Positions 11,150 to 22,052 of a stretch of 64,000 bases of DNA are shown here, piece by piece. Every line of letters begins with the position of its first letter. Position 1 is the stretch's first letter. Under the pieces are notes generated by a model, which ran no database searches, had not been told where the DNA came from, and saw only the letters and a list, made by a program, of their open reading frames with translations. A program made the translations under genes and the position numbers. Source of the DNA: Balanoglossus misakiensis (taxonomy: Eukaryota; Hemichordata); contig CM082577.2 of the NCBI GenBank assembly GCA_040954595.2, positions 3,348,001 through 3,412,000 on the forward strand, in the 5' to 3' direction.

Positions 11150-11640
11150 TATAGCACTGTAGGTGGGATCATGGGAGCCCCAACCGCGTGGAATTGGATG
11201 ATTGATCTACACGCTGTTGAAGACACTTCGAACAGATTCGGCCTTAATTGCGGTTTTGTATTATGGAGTAGTTTCTGATCCTTGTCTTGACTTCGGGTGC
11301 GAAGAAGCACGGCTGATGAGCCTTGCTGTTCGTCATTGTAAGAATCTCTGATCAAGCATCAAGGCACGTTCTTCTGGAGTTCTTGAAAGTGTCGGTGGTT
11401 CTCGATCGGAGAATGAGAACGAGGATGAGATCTGTGACACAACAGAACTCCTCAACTTGAAGTGTTTGTCGTTTGTGCATCTGTGATGAGCATCTCCATC
11501 ATTACTGATTCAGACACTTGTTTTTTTCCTGAAAATGTAGTGATGGCTTGGATGGTGGTTTTGACTTTTCTGCTACTTTTTTGGAAAAATAAATATAAAA
11601 TCTGTGGATGTGTCTTAAGGTGGTTTAGATAACAAGCTAT
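11150..11640 (+). other. Possible transcript end with poly(A) signal, weak
   Basis: A stretch on the plus strand contains short coding-like frames, one rich in Glu/Asn (near 11352-11484, stop to stop). It ends in AATAAA at 11588-11593 followed by GT-rich sequence, the usual arrangement of a cleavage and polyadenylation site. No domain or start is recognised. It may be a 3' exon of an unknown gene, a non-coding RNA, or chance. Confidence 0.2.
11588..11593 (+). terminator. AATAAA poly(A) signal candidate
   Basis: A canonical hexamer in an A-rich context, followed within 30 bases by GTGGATGTGT, which resembles a downstream GU-rich element. Confidence 0.3.
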
Positions 11641-11688
11641 TACAGTTTTAGTGGAAACCCTTCTTCGATATGATACCGCTGTTTTTGA

Positions 11689-12295
11689 TTAGCGTCTAGT
11701 GTGTAAGAAAAATGTATGCCATGGTACGCCAGTCTCACTAGCGAGGGTTCTTATGTCAGGGTTACATGAGTGCCTGCGCTCTCTGGCGATGAATGCGTCT
11801 CTCCTTTGAAAATAGCCACTTTCACTTTTCCCTGTGCTGCAGTGTACAGCTCCGTGGTGGCATCTGACGCGTTCCCCAAGGCACGCATACCTGACAGGTT
11901 TTCCTGATTGTTTCGGCGTCTCTCCCGAGAGTTTTCGAAATCTGTTAGCCGCGTCTGAGTTGATTTTTTCCGGGGGGCGCACATGTGACTGACTTGATCG
12001 ATCGGGAGAGCCACAGGTACAACGTGCAGGCAGCTGGGATTCCATGGGGTGGTGTTTGTTCCTGGCTGTGTTCGAGAGCTGCGTGGACTTGTTGCAAGTG
12101 AACGCCAGGAAACTGGAACGCCAGTTGGTGCGGGCTGGGGTGTGGCTACACGTTGCCCTGGTTACCACAGAGGTCCACACGTATGCAGATCATCACAGCA
12201 GCCCATACTTCTACATATTCGGTGATATCCCCCCCCCCCATGAACGTTTACCAATCAAGACAAAGACGTCAACCAGACATTCTTTGGTGTACTAG
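11689..12295. other. GC-richer patch with overlapping open frames on both strands
   Basis: Minus-strand frames of 163 codons (12180-11689) and 87 codons (12014-11751) overlap, and a plus-strand frame covers 12044-12295. The 87-codon frame has balanced composition and an internal CAG/GTATGC donor, so it could be an exon. None has a recognised domain and they cannot all be real. The patch ends at an 11-base C run (12229-12239). Confidence 0.2.
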
Positions 12296-12489
12296 TTTCA
12301 AGCTCTAGTTCCAACAAATTTGGGGCACTGGCCGAGATATGACGAATATTCGTTTTCTAAATACGTGTAGGTTCTAAATAATTACTGTGATAATATGACG
12401 TACACGCGTTGGAGGAACGTGACGTGTTGAAATATTGATATTTTTAAAGCGATTTCGCTAGCCCTGGTTCTTTTCAGTTGTGATTTACA

Positions 12490-12553
12490 TGTAACCTCGT
12501 TCACGGTTGACGCCCTACTGATGTAGCCTCGTCCACGGTTGACGTTCTACTGT
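12490..12553 (+). repeat. Two-copy 32-bp tandem repeat
   Basis: Units 12490-12521 and 12522-12553 share the pattern TGTARCCTCGTYCACGGTTG, then ACG, two variable bases and CTACTG. They differ at about five positions, a small local duplication that has diverged. Confidence 0.75.
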
Positions 12554-13758
12554 CCGGTTTTTCATTGGCGCTTTTCTCTCGACAGCTCTCGAAGCTTAGG
12601 GCCGACTTAAAGCTTTCACAAAGGCTAACTCTCGAGTGGTTTGCCTCTGATTACCTCAAACACTGAATCTTTCAATTTTTGTGTAGGAATCTATAAGTTA
12701 AGTTGACGTGAACGATGAAAGGTAACTTGAAGAAGTAAAATACAACAAAACGAGACCAGAGAGCCTGTCATTTTGGCGCCATTTATTAAACACACGCAAA
12801 AAATCTTCAAGCAGCCCATGGTGGATTTCCATCACTTTGGAATCAACATTTATAAGGAGTGAAGTCATAAACGGAAACAGGCTGAGAATTACTCAAAGGA
12901 AAAGTGGGTGAAAGGTCCCCCCTTCTCCTCCTCCCGAAGAGGCGAGAAAACGGTAAGTAGCACTGTATGAGGACAAGTTTAAGTGGTTTTGAAAGGCCAG
13001 TCGTCAGCCGTGCCATTTATGAACCAGTGGGGGAACGTCACGTCGCTCTCCGCGCGCTCTCTACATTTTCTGTAGGCCAGGTTTCTGACGGATAATTGGA
13101 ATATCTGGTCACGTCACCTGAAACTTGACTTCAAACATCCCTTTAGGCGGTGGAACACACCGTCGCAACAATATCCGAACATCGTTAGTGAAAGGAAAGA
13201 GAGTCGTATTCCGTCTTTTTTATTTGATCTCATTAAAATTACTTCAAGAGTAGAGTTTGGATGTTGGCGATACATGTACATGTGTGACAGAATTTATGGC
13301 AACAGCGTCCGACCGGGACTACGAGACGTTCATGAATTAGGGTATAGTGGTATCATGGCCTCGAGCCTGTAGAAATATAATCAGTAGGCTATTTTATACC
13401 TGCAAAGACAACTCGAGATGAAAACGAAAATTTGGTGAGCATTTTTAGCTGAGACCGAAATATAAGGTACATATACATGTAGTTACTAGAAAGGTATAGA
13501 GCACCACCAATACGTGATACATATACAATAGTCCCTTTATACCAGTCCAGCATGCATTGCGCGCTCCTAACCAGTTAACCTCAACTAGGTGTGCATTTTC
13601 ATGGTCGTTTGATAACCGTATCATGCATTGTGATTATTATGAATGATAACACTGAAGTGGGGTAATATGTTGTGCACCATAAATTTTTATTTTGTGTCAT
13701 GTGTACGCAGCATACATTATTTGAAACGGCCTTTGCTTTGCATTGCATTATGAGATAA

Positions 13759-13770
13759 CCCCCCCCCCCC
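13759..13770 (+). repeat. Poly-C tract (12 C)
   Basis: An uninterrupted cytosine run flanked by ATAA and TCCC. Confidence 0.9.
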
Positions 13771-14006
13771 TCCCGGTGCCTTTCGAAATCTTGATGTCGG
13801 TACGCCTGTATTATCAAGGGTAATTTTCTCTATGAACGAGTACAGACTTAGAGTATAGTTGTGTAGAATAGGAAAGACAGATTCTGTTAAAATACATGTA
13901 CTGGTGTGAAATTTCAGCATGTACTGATAAATGCATAGCATGTAATGTAATAAAAATGCACTGCATGATGTGTTTAATATTCATATAAGATATAGCTACG
14001 GCTTTC

Positions 14007-14022
14007 TATACGCGCGCGTATA
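14007..14022. repeat. 16-bp perfect palindrome TATACGCGCGCGTATA
   Basis: A perfect self-complementary, strictly alternating pyrimidine-purine sequence. Such sequence can form a cruciform or left-handed DNA under supercoiling. Confidence 0.8.
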
Positions 14023-14390
14023 CAAATGTATTTACGCGTAGTGAGCTAGCTCACAAGATATTTCAACGCGCTATACACAACACAAACTAGAATATCAGTA
14101 CACATTACCTATATAATATAAGTGGTGTGCACTTTTCTAGACAACCTAGACTCAGAAACTCCAGCCGATCATGATTGCCTGTAGTTTTGTAATCACTGAC
14201 TTAATGTTTTCACCCGCAGCTTCTTGCTCGAAAGTTGCACACATCTCTATCTCCCGCTTCGCAATTGGCGTTTACGACACCTTAGATAAAACCATGGAGT
14301 GGCCGTGATTAAAGGCAGACAGCCGGCGGGGAGCAACATGTACGATTGATACATCTGCCCACACCAAGAACTCGTCAATAGAGGCGTTTA

Positions 14391-14430
14391 TCTTAACTAG
14401 CATGCACACGGCAGTCATGCCTAGTTAAGA
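14391..14430. repeat. Compact hairpin: TCTTAACTAG-CATG stem
   Basis: The arm TCTTAACTAGCATG (14391-14404) pairs with CATGCCTAGTTAAGA (14416-14430) across an 11-base loop, with one bulged C. The stem is 14 bp. It is too short for a normal microRNA precursor and may be a DNA or RNA hairpin of another kind. Confidence 0.65.
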
Positions 14431-16424
14431 CTCAAAACTGAGAGGAATTGCCCGCCAGGAGTAATGTAGTGTACATTGTGATGTAAAGGCTGTGATATTT
14501 TCGATCACAGTGTGTGTCTCTTGTAAACTATTTTCAATTCACTGATGGTGATTAAATCTACTCGTGATTACTTCAGAGTCATGGCGATAGGACTGCTTTG
14601 TCTGTCTCCAAAACAGTACTGCACCACCGTCCCGGTATCCCCACGCAATGATGGTACATGCATGGGTCTACATTCTTTGTTAAACAATACACGACATTCG
14701 CTAAGTGACACGAGGCAAAATGACGACAGAAGATGCAGCCATTTTCTGTATCTCACGCCCGACTTCCAACTGGTAAAATTTCTCTCGATTCTTTACACAG
14801 AACAACGGTTTTTGCTGCTGCGAGTATTGTGGCGGCTTTTCACAATCATCGTTGCAAGGAATTGTGGGCGCAATTGATGGCACCGTGATTTCCGATGACG
14901 TCATGAGTGCCGTGTAATTCGTTAGACTATACCCGAAGTTATTGTCGACGGCGTTTTGCGCGTAAGGAGCTCGCTGTTAACCTGCAAAGATTGTTGCAAA
15001 ATTTAATAAACTTCAATCTGACAGTTGCCTGGAGAGTTTCTCAAGTCAATTTCTGTTTGGAAACGTGAGAATATACTATAAAAGACACTCCGTAAATGAT
15101 ACTTTACGTTTCTTTTTAAATTGTGCACTTTTGGATATTTGCATTTTCTTGCTTAGAATTTAAAACCAGGCATACAACATGGTAGGATGTCACACTTATA
15201 TAGGTTGAGAAAAATAATCTTTCCTCTATATACACGTTTGACTGATTTTGCTATCAACGAGATAAGAATCGTGTCACACCTCGATGTCTTACGGGATCAT
15301 CGATTTCGAGCACAGGTTAAACCAACGTGGTTTAGCGAGTACAACACAATACTTATATACATTGAGTAAAAGTATAAAAATGATGTCATTTCTTGCCACT
15401 TGGGTTTAGAGATATACTGTAGCTGGAATCAAAATACACGTATATGTAAGCTTAAGTTAAGCGTCACTCGTACAAGTTGTCACTGGATCGAGTGCTCGAA
15501 TATCTCACAGGACCTTACCTCAGTAAAGAGAAAATCACACCTCCTAACCCGAAAAATTCATTATCGCGGCATGTTTCCAGAAATTGCGGTTCCGTGTATT
15601 AAAAATAAAACTGTCCACGAGGACGGTCTAATGCCAGTTGCCGTGGCAACGATGCAAAGCTCGCCGCGCTTTTACGAGGGGATAGCGCGCAATGACATGT
15701 CACCGGGTGGAACGCATTAAAGCCTAATTGTGTGGACATATATACGTGTATTGATTCAACTCCGGGAATTTGATCTTCCGTTTTCACTGCCACAGTTCCC
15801 GCTCACACGACAACTCCTAGGAACGCGGGAATATTAAACGCCTATGAAAAGACTGAATTTCATAGTCTGCCGATATCGACCATTCAATTATGAGCTTGTA
15901 AAAGTGCCGATTGTATCCGGTTATATTAGTTCCTTAAAAATCTGTCAGACTTTTCAAACCGCCTCGTGGGAAGTTTAGATTTGCACGGCGGCCTTGTTTT
16001 CGTTGAGAAACTCGAAAAAAACACGATTGCCCGGTCGTTGTTTTTGACGTGATTTGAAAGTACGGCGCTTTGTTCAGTGTCCTTTTCACGAAAATTGGTT
16101 CTAGAAAGAATAATACAAAAGTCGTTCGTCTCAGGAAAAAAAGCTTGTCGTGTTATTATACTAGTTGGGTACCTGCACAATATATTACAAGATAACCGCC
16201 AAAATGTTGATATCGTTAATCGTACACATATACTGCTTACCATTCTGAAAAAGTGCAAATCCCATCTGTTCCAGTTTGACTTCAACATGTTCTGAGCTGA
16301 TGCACCGCTGCGTGTAAATAGGCTGAACTCACTCAAATGGTAAAATTGTTCCAAGAAACAAAACTTTATATTTTGACTTTTGTCGGGGGCGGATAGTGTC
16401 CGCGCCCGCGCAGCCTTCGGCAGC

Positions 16425-16500
16425 AAAGGATTCTGATTGGACGAGCCTCTCTATTCACCCGTGACGTGCGCCTACGCAGTTCACCACAATTGGCTAATGC
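16425..16500. promoter_or_regulatory. Promoter-like CCAAT-box cluster
   Basis: ATTGG occurs twice (in TGATTGGACG and AATTGGCTAA) around a CRE half site, GTGACGTGCG. Such arrangements are common in animal promoters, but no first exon is recognised on either side. Confidence 0.25.
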
Positions 16501-17519
16501 ATTGTTTTCGTTTATTGCCGACGAAGTAAGTAGGCTTTCTCGTGATTGCTTTTCGATTGCGTATTTCTGTGCAGTTGAAGGACTGATTTTACCCACTATT
16601 CTTTATTTTTTCTAGACTATAAATTGCCGTCACGCTGTCATTACCGACAAAAGTGGTCTTCGAAAGTAACTCGACCTTTTAAAAATATTATCCCTAATTT
16701 CCTTTATCGATATCAACAACTGTGTGGCTAACTAACCCTGGGAACTAACCCTGGTATGCGAAATATGAAATGCAGACTGTTTAGCAACATCTCACCCGCG
16801 CCCAATATCCTTCCATCCAACGACAATTGGTTTCATTTAACCTTCCTCGCACGATAATGAAATAATTAAAGTTCATGACTGCGCGCCATAGCAATAGGTG
16901 GCGCGCGCGGGGAAGTCGACTGACTATCGACGACAAGATGTGCAAAGGTACGGCGGTATACCTGCAAGTATTATGGAACGGTTGTCTCCGTATATAATTG
17001 ATAATGATTATAGCGGCCCCGTTAATAGTCAGCCACCGTTTACAGATAAATTGCCCTAATTTGGAGGTATTTTCTTGGGTTACAGGGCAGCAAAGCCGGT
17101 CCAATTACGGCTATTTGTTGCAGTTCGAAGTCATTGATTACTTCTCAAACGGTCGTGCGGAACTTGAAGGCGAAGGCGGGAAACTGATTTTCCAAGCAAA
17201 AGGGGAAAACGAAATACTCTCTCTTTCTCAGCGGGAATTGAGGAGAATGTGGCTTTCTTTTTGTCTATTTTTCATCTAAAATGAATAAAATTGGTTTGTC
17301 GAGATAAAATACATGAGAGACTGTAACACTTTTCTTCATCTGTTAAATATGGAAATGTTCTTGATTGGATATGTAAACAGCTTATCCATTCGGGGAAGAC
17401 ATTTCCGTATATACACAAAAGAATGAGACTAATTTCAAACCGGGAATTTTGAATACAATCGATCCATTATGCACAAAAGAATACCCCCTATACTTAACAC
17501 TAATCGCATTTTGCTGCGG

Positions 17520-17700
17520 TATAGAAAACTGCGCTCATTCTGTCTGGCGCGGCTGGCGCATTTGATTGCTTTATTCCGTATCTATCGATACAGCGAATTA
17601 ATAACTCCAACGAACCCCGTCACTTTGTGCATTTCCGGCGAATGACAGCGTATTACAATCGCTTTATGAACATTAAAGCTTCAAAGACCTTTGGTGCAAA
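17520..17700. promoter_or_regulatory. Enhancer-like non-coding stretch
   Basis: A dense non-repetitive stretch with homeodomain-type AATTAATAA, the GATA-like TATCGATA, and CAAAGACCTTTGG resembling paired TCF or nuclear-receptor half sites. It has no long open frame. The call rests on motif density only. Confidence 0.2.
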
Positions 17701-18685
17701 ACACCAGTGATATCTGTATGTGTTGATTGTTCCCTTCATTCAAGCCAATTATATAAAGATGAATTACAGTGTTGAGAACGAATGTGGAAAAACCCTAAAA
17801 CTAATAATGCAGAAAGCATGACTAAAAGTTATTAGAGACACGATGGTCTGGTTTGATTTGATCGACTCTGTGGACGTTTAGTGGAGGTATTCATGCGCAG
17901 ATTGACGCCAAGGAGAGAACTTCCGTTTCCGGAAACGCGGAAGATTTGGGCATTCCTGTGAACATAGAGCGGGATCGACGTCATGGTCGTCGCGCGCGCC
18001 AATCAACCTCCCACGCGCGGACGGGTTAAGCGGGTTAGAGCCCCGAATGAATATCGTTGGCTGGAGGAGAGAGTTACACTTTGGAGAGCAAAAAGTGAAA
18101 GCCAATTAACGAAGTGCACTTCTAATCTACTTCCGCATTGGTTGGTGGAAATCAATTCCAAACAACGCTGGAGATCAATGGAGGCGCCGACAAGGGCCGC
18201 GGACCCGATGACGTCACTCGCTGCGACCCGACTGAATCTTCTCTTTAAAGGTCAGAAAAGTCACATTACCTTTACCTGGGCGCTATTCTTAGAACCTATT
18301 TTCCACATTTAGATTTGTGAACCATTATTAATCAAATTTTCTGCCATTTTTTTTTCATTTCAAAAACATGATGAACCTACTACAAGTGGAAGTATTCACT
18401 GAATGACGACAAACATAGAATTGTATCAGAACCACTGCTACCACACATGCTTGGTCTGCAAAACCTACACAAAAATGTATCATTTCACTAGGAGGTGTTT
18501 GGTGAAAAGCATTTCTTTTACTTTTGACCATATAAGAAAACCACATTACATCCCCCATTGCTTGTTAATTATACATTGACAAAGAAGTCTGTCTACAGAA
18601 ACTGGCGCACCCTAAACTTGATACATATCCAGCAACAGACCTATTACATTGTATTGTGGCGCACTTTTAAAATCAGCGCAACTTG

Positions 18686-18778
18686 AACTCTGATCGATAT
18701 AAATTTATCACGATCAGTGCTTCATCAACTCTGATGTCACGATATAAAAATATCACCGTTGGCATGCAACGCTGATAT
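18686..18778 (+). repeat. Three imperfect ~40-bp units with AACTCTGAT..GATATAAA
   Basis: AACTCTGAT or AACGCTGAT begins at about 18686, 18728 and 18768, each followed within a few bases by GATATAAA. The first two units also contain near-palindromes around ATATAAATTTATCA and GATATAAAAATATC. Confidence 0.6.
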
Positions 18779-20809
18779 AAAAAAACAAAACGATTTGAAA
18801 TGTCAAATGCTCAATTGAATCTGCAGGATATTGAAAGTTGGCGACATTCACAGCCACGGTTCACATCCGCTACAGATCGAACTTCAGTTTAGAGATAACC
18901 ATCCTTCCGGCATAACTTTAATAACTTTAATGAATGACCGTGAACGATTTTACAATTTTTCTGCCAGAAATTTCATCAGATTGAATCAGCCTATTGTTTT
19001 GTGTGCTTTTTGACAGGTCCAAAATCGGCGTCTATTAATGAAGTACTACCTTGTTGATCATAATCATTATTTCGCAACAGTTAAGGAACCCATACTTGTA
19101 GGTATCTAGCGTTCACCCGTATTAACATCAATTTTGACTCATAATGCGAAGATAATCGTGATGAAAGAGTTATCAGAAAGCGTAAAAGGTGTGTGTAATC
19201 AAAATCAACTCATGTCTAATAGGCCGTGTTTCGAGACAGAAAGAGAGGTTTCGTGAACGCCAGCAAGGACGGAAATCCCACCGCATCGCGTTGATGAGAG
19301 ACGTTTACACTTCACTGATTGTATTCTATCATAAGTTGTCACTGACATGCAAAATAATCGACTGTGGATTGAGTATCCTTCATGGAAAATATTGACTTTC
19401 TCGCGGCCGTCGGCAGAAGAGCAGCTGTGACTTCTTCCATTTGCACATGCAGATTCGTTTTCGGATGTCAACATTGGACGGGTATTCTTAGCCTCGCTGC
19501 TGACGAGAGCGCGCTGCGAATACGTCGCTGGAGACTGAACGGAGGGAAAACGCACACGGTTTCCTCTGAGAATTGGGGGAACAACCGGATGGATTTTCTT
19601 TTCACGCTGATTCACGTAGCCGATTACAGTGCCCCGAGGCGAAACGCCGGGGTCGGTGTTGGGAGGCGGGAAAAACGTGTTCAAGAACCAGGCTAGCTTA
19701 AAAGAGAATTATAGATTAATATTGTTGATAAATTACATTATGGGTAAATAATATGGTTCTTTGTGAATAGACGGTTTTTCATATCAAAACCTACAGTTTT
19801 CTTCCACTTAGCTCTATTTTTCAGAGAAATGGCGGGAAACAAATTTGGAAAGGGACGAACAACGCTGTTGTCTACGGTCACATCAATTAGGAGGTTTTCG
19901 CTTTAACGCGCCGACACGATTATACTTTTGCAATTTACTTCAGAGAAAATTAAAAAAACACGGGCACAGTTTCTTTAGATGATCGCTACAAAAGATCACG
20001 ATACGATTAATGGAGTCGATTTTGCAATAAAATGATGCACCGTACCTCGCTTCAGTTTGTATTCAAATGCTAGGTATAGTATTCGGCTAGGAATTTGAAT
20101 AAATTTAAATACATTAAAACAACGTAGGGGGAATTCGAGGTATGCACTATCATAAACCGAAATACCACTTTTTATTCTTACACTGTCTGCAACTTGGGAA
20201 AACCGCCGACTGGGGAAGCCAGCAGTATTCTCCCCCTTTGCCCTGTACAGTAGCCACCGTCATTTCAAATCCCTGTATAAATGATCGCCCTATTACTTTC
20301 CTCCCCTAAAAGCATCGTTGAAAAGTTCCCTACCCATTTCACAGGGAAAGGTCGCAGATTTTACGATTCAAAAACATGTTCACAATATGAATCCGCCATT
20401 TTCAGACATAGCTACCGATAGGTCTGTGGGGACGCCCTAATGTTTAATGACCAAAGGGCCAGAAATAAAAACGTCTACATCAAGCCAGATCTCAATTCGA
20501 TTATACCGCTATGTTGTGTTTATTTCTGCAAAGTTATATTTGCCCACTTTATTACACTGTACATTATTATTTCTTTAATAAACGAGTTTAAATTAGTCTT
20601 TTAATCTGCGCCTTATTTCCCCGCGGGGTGAAATGATTCTATAGCCATACAACAATTCTCGGTATGTTTTCTTATATTACGTTGAATATGTAATTGTATC
20701 CCCGAGCTCTCTTTGTCTATTGCCCCCGCGCCGGCGCGCGACACCGAACGGCTCGGCAGCAGGCTGTCAAGTCGATTATCACTGGATTTGGTGACTGGAA
20801 ATATGAGAT

Positions 20810-20821
20810 GCCGCCATCTTG
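20810..20821 (-). promoter_or_regulatory. YY1-type site CAAGATGGCGGC
   Basis: The minus-strand sequence CAAGATGGCGGC matches the YY1 consensus often found at or just after metazoan transcription starts. The ATG inside it opens only about a dozen codons on the minus strand. A promoter here is possible but unproved. Confidence 0.35.
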
Positions 20822-22031
20822 ATTGCCTTTTTAACCGGTGGCTCTGAGAATACGAGGTGTTGCTGCGACGATGGTCAAACACAAAAGTCTGTTCTTCGTG
20901 TCGGTCGGAGTTTATTTTTCTTAATTAACGGCATTGAAATACAAGTGCTCTTGAATTGTGCACTGACGTCGGCGGATTCGATTGGTTGTGATATTTTCCC
21001 GTCGGTTATGACGTCACTCCGCCTACTGAATGGCAACTTTTCAAGTTTGTATGTTTGAATGACGTTTTATGTATCGTGTGTGATTTTTGTTACCGAGTTC
21101 CTGTTGTAACAAGCCGACGTGGGATCTTTTTTTGTTTTGATATGTTTTGAGGGGGTGGTTTTAACTAACGACTTCCAAGTATTTCACCCCCGGTTTGAAA
21201 CTTTCGCTGCTTTGACTGACAGACTTGATTGAGTAAAAGTGCGCGTGAATCGCAAAATTGTGCGCCGCCAACTCACCAGAGATTTGTTTGGAGGACACTG
21301 CTGTCGCCCTAGGGTCACAGGTCTGACACGACTTCTCGCGATACGTTCCGCCACAGCCCTTTCATTAAATCAGCGCGCCTGTCAGCACAGAAGTCAACGA
21401 GGTCCTCCACGCGCAAGCGCCCTTCGTCAAGATATGTAAACACGCCAACCAACAGATCATAGCGGTGCGCGACCTCCTCGAAAAAAAACGTTAATCATTT
21501 TTACTTTCCCTGTTCTCGACGGAAACAAGAAACGACGGGTGCTCCGTTAAGCCAACGCCAGCTGCCTCCTTGGAGTTCTCAGTGAATTCAACCCTCGACT
21601 GGCCGTAAACGTTCAAGTTGCCAACAGATATATAGTTTTTGATATAGTAAAACTATAAAAACCTTTTGAGTGGTGAGAACCCTACACTAGTCCCTATAGA
21701 TTGTATTTGAAATATATTATAAAACTGTCAGTTGCAGGTGGCGCAGAATCTGTTTTCCTGTACTTTAATGTTTTGTTATTCTACCAAACTGAACTATTAA
21801 GTGATAAAAATGAAGAAATATGGCCGTTGCTCACGTCACACGCACAGTTTGAAATTTAAAATTTGTATTATAAAATCGTCTTGGCCTACCCTCAAAGCAT
21901 AATTATGATCCTAGGAAAAGAAACATATCGACCGTAAAGTTTAAAGGCAGATGGATGAAACGGGAAGTACTTATTATCAATGACACAGTCACCGCAGTGG
22001 TAATGCACCAGCCAGGGCTAAAATACGGGGT

Positions 22032-22052
22032 AAAGTGCTGACTCAGCACTTT
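22032..22052. promoter_or_regulatory. Perfect T-MARE (Maf recognition element) in a 21-bp palindrome
   Basis: TGCTGACTCAGCA at 22036-22048 is the exact 13-bp T-MARE consensus bound by Maf and CNC-Maf dimers, with an AP-1 core TGACTCA. The palindrome extends to 10-base arms around a central C (22032-22052). Outer GGGGT (22027-22031) and ACCCC (22061-22065) could add to a hairpin. Function is inferred from the motif alone. Confidence 0.5.

Larger units (their letters stand above)
12554..22030. other. Gene-poor block
   Basis: No defensible gene. The longest frames (166 codons at 16426-15926 minus, 159 codons at 19684-19205 minus) overlap frames on the other strand and show no domain. The block contains hairpins at 14007-14022 and 14391-14430, CCAAT-like boxes near 16433-16498, an enhancer-like stretch at 17520-17700, a three-unit repeat at 18686-18778, and a YY1-type site at 20810-20821. 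CRE octamers occur at 14896-14903, 18209-18216 and 21009-21016. Confidence 0.5.

Noticed and set aside
15926-16426. 166-codon minus-strand frame
   Set aside because: No domain, signal peptide or coding-like composition; it overlaps a plus-strand frame and carries no splice context.
19205-19684. 159-codon minus-strand frame
   Set aside because: It overlaps a 104-codon plus-strand frame, has no recognised domain, and CpG-rich sequence lengthens frames by chance.
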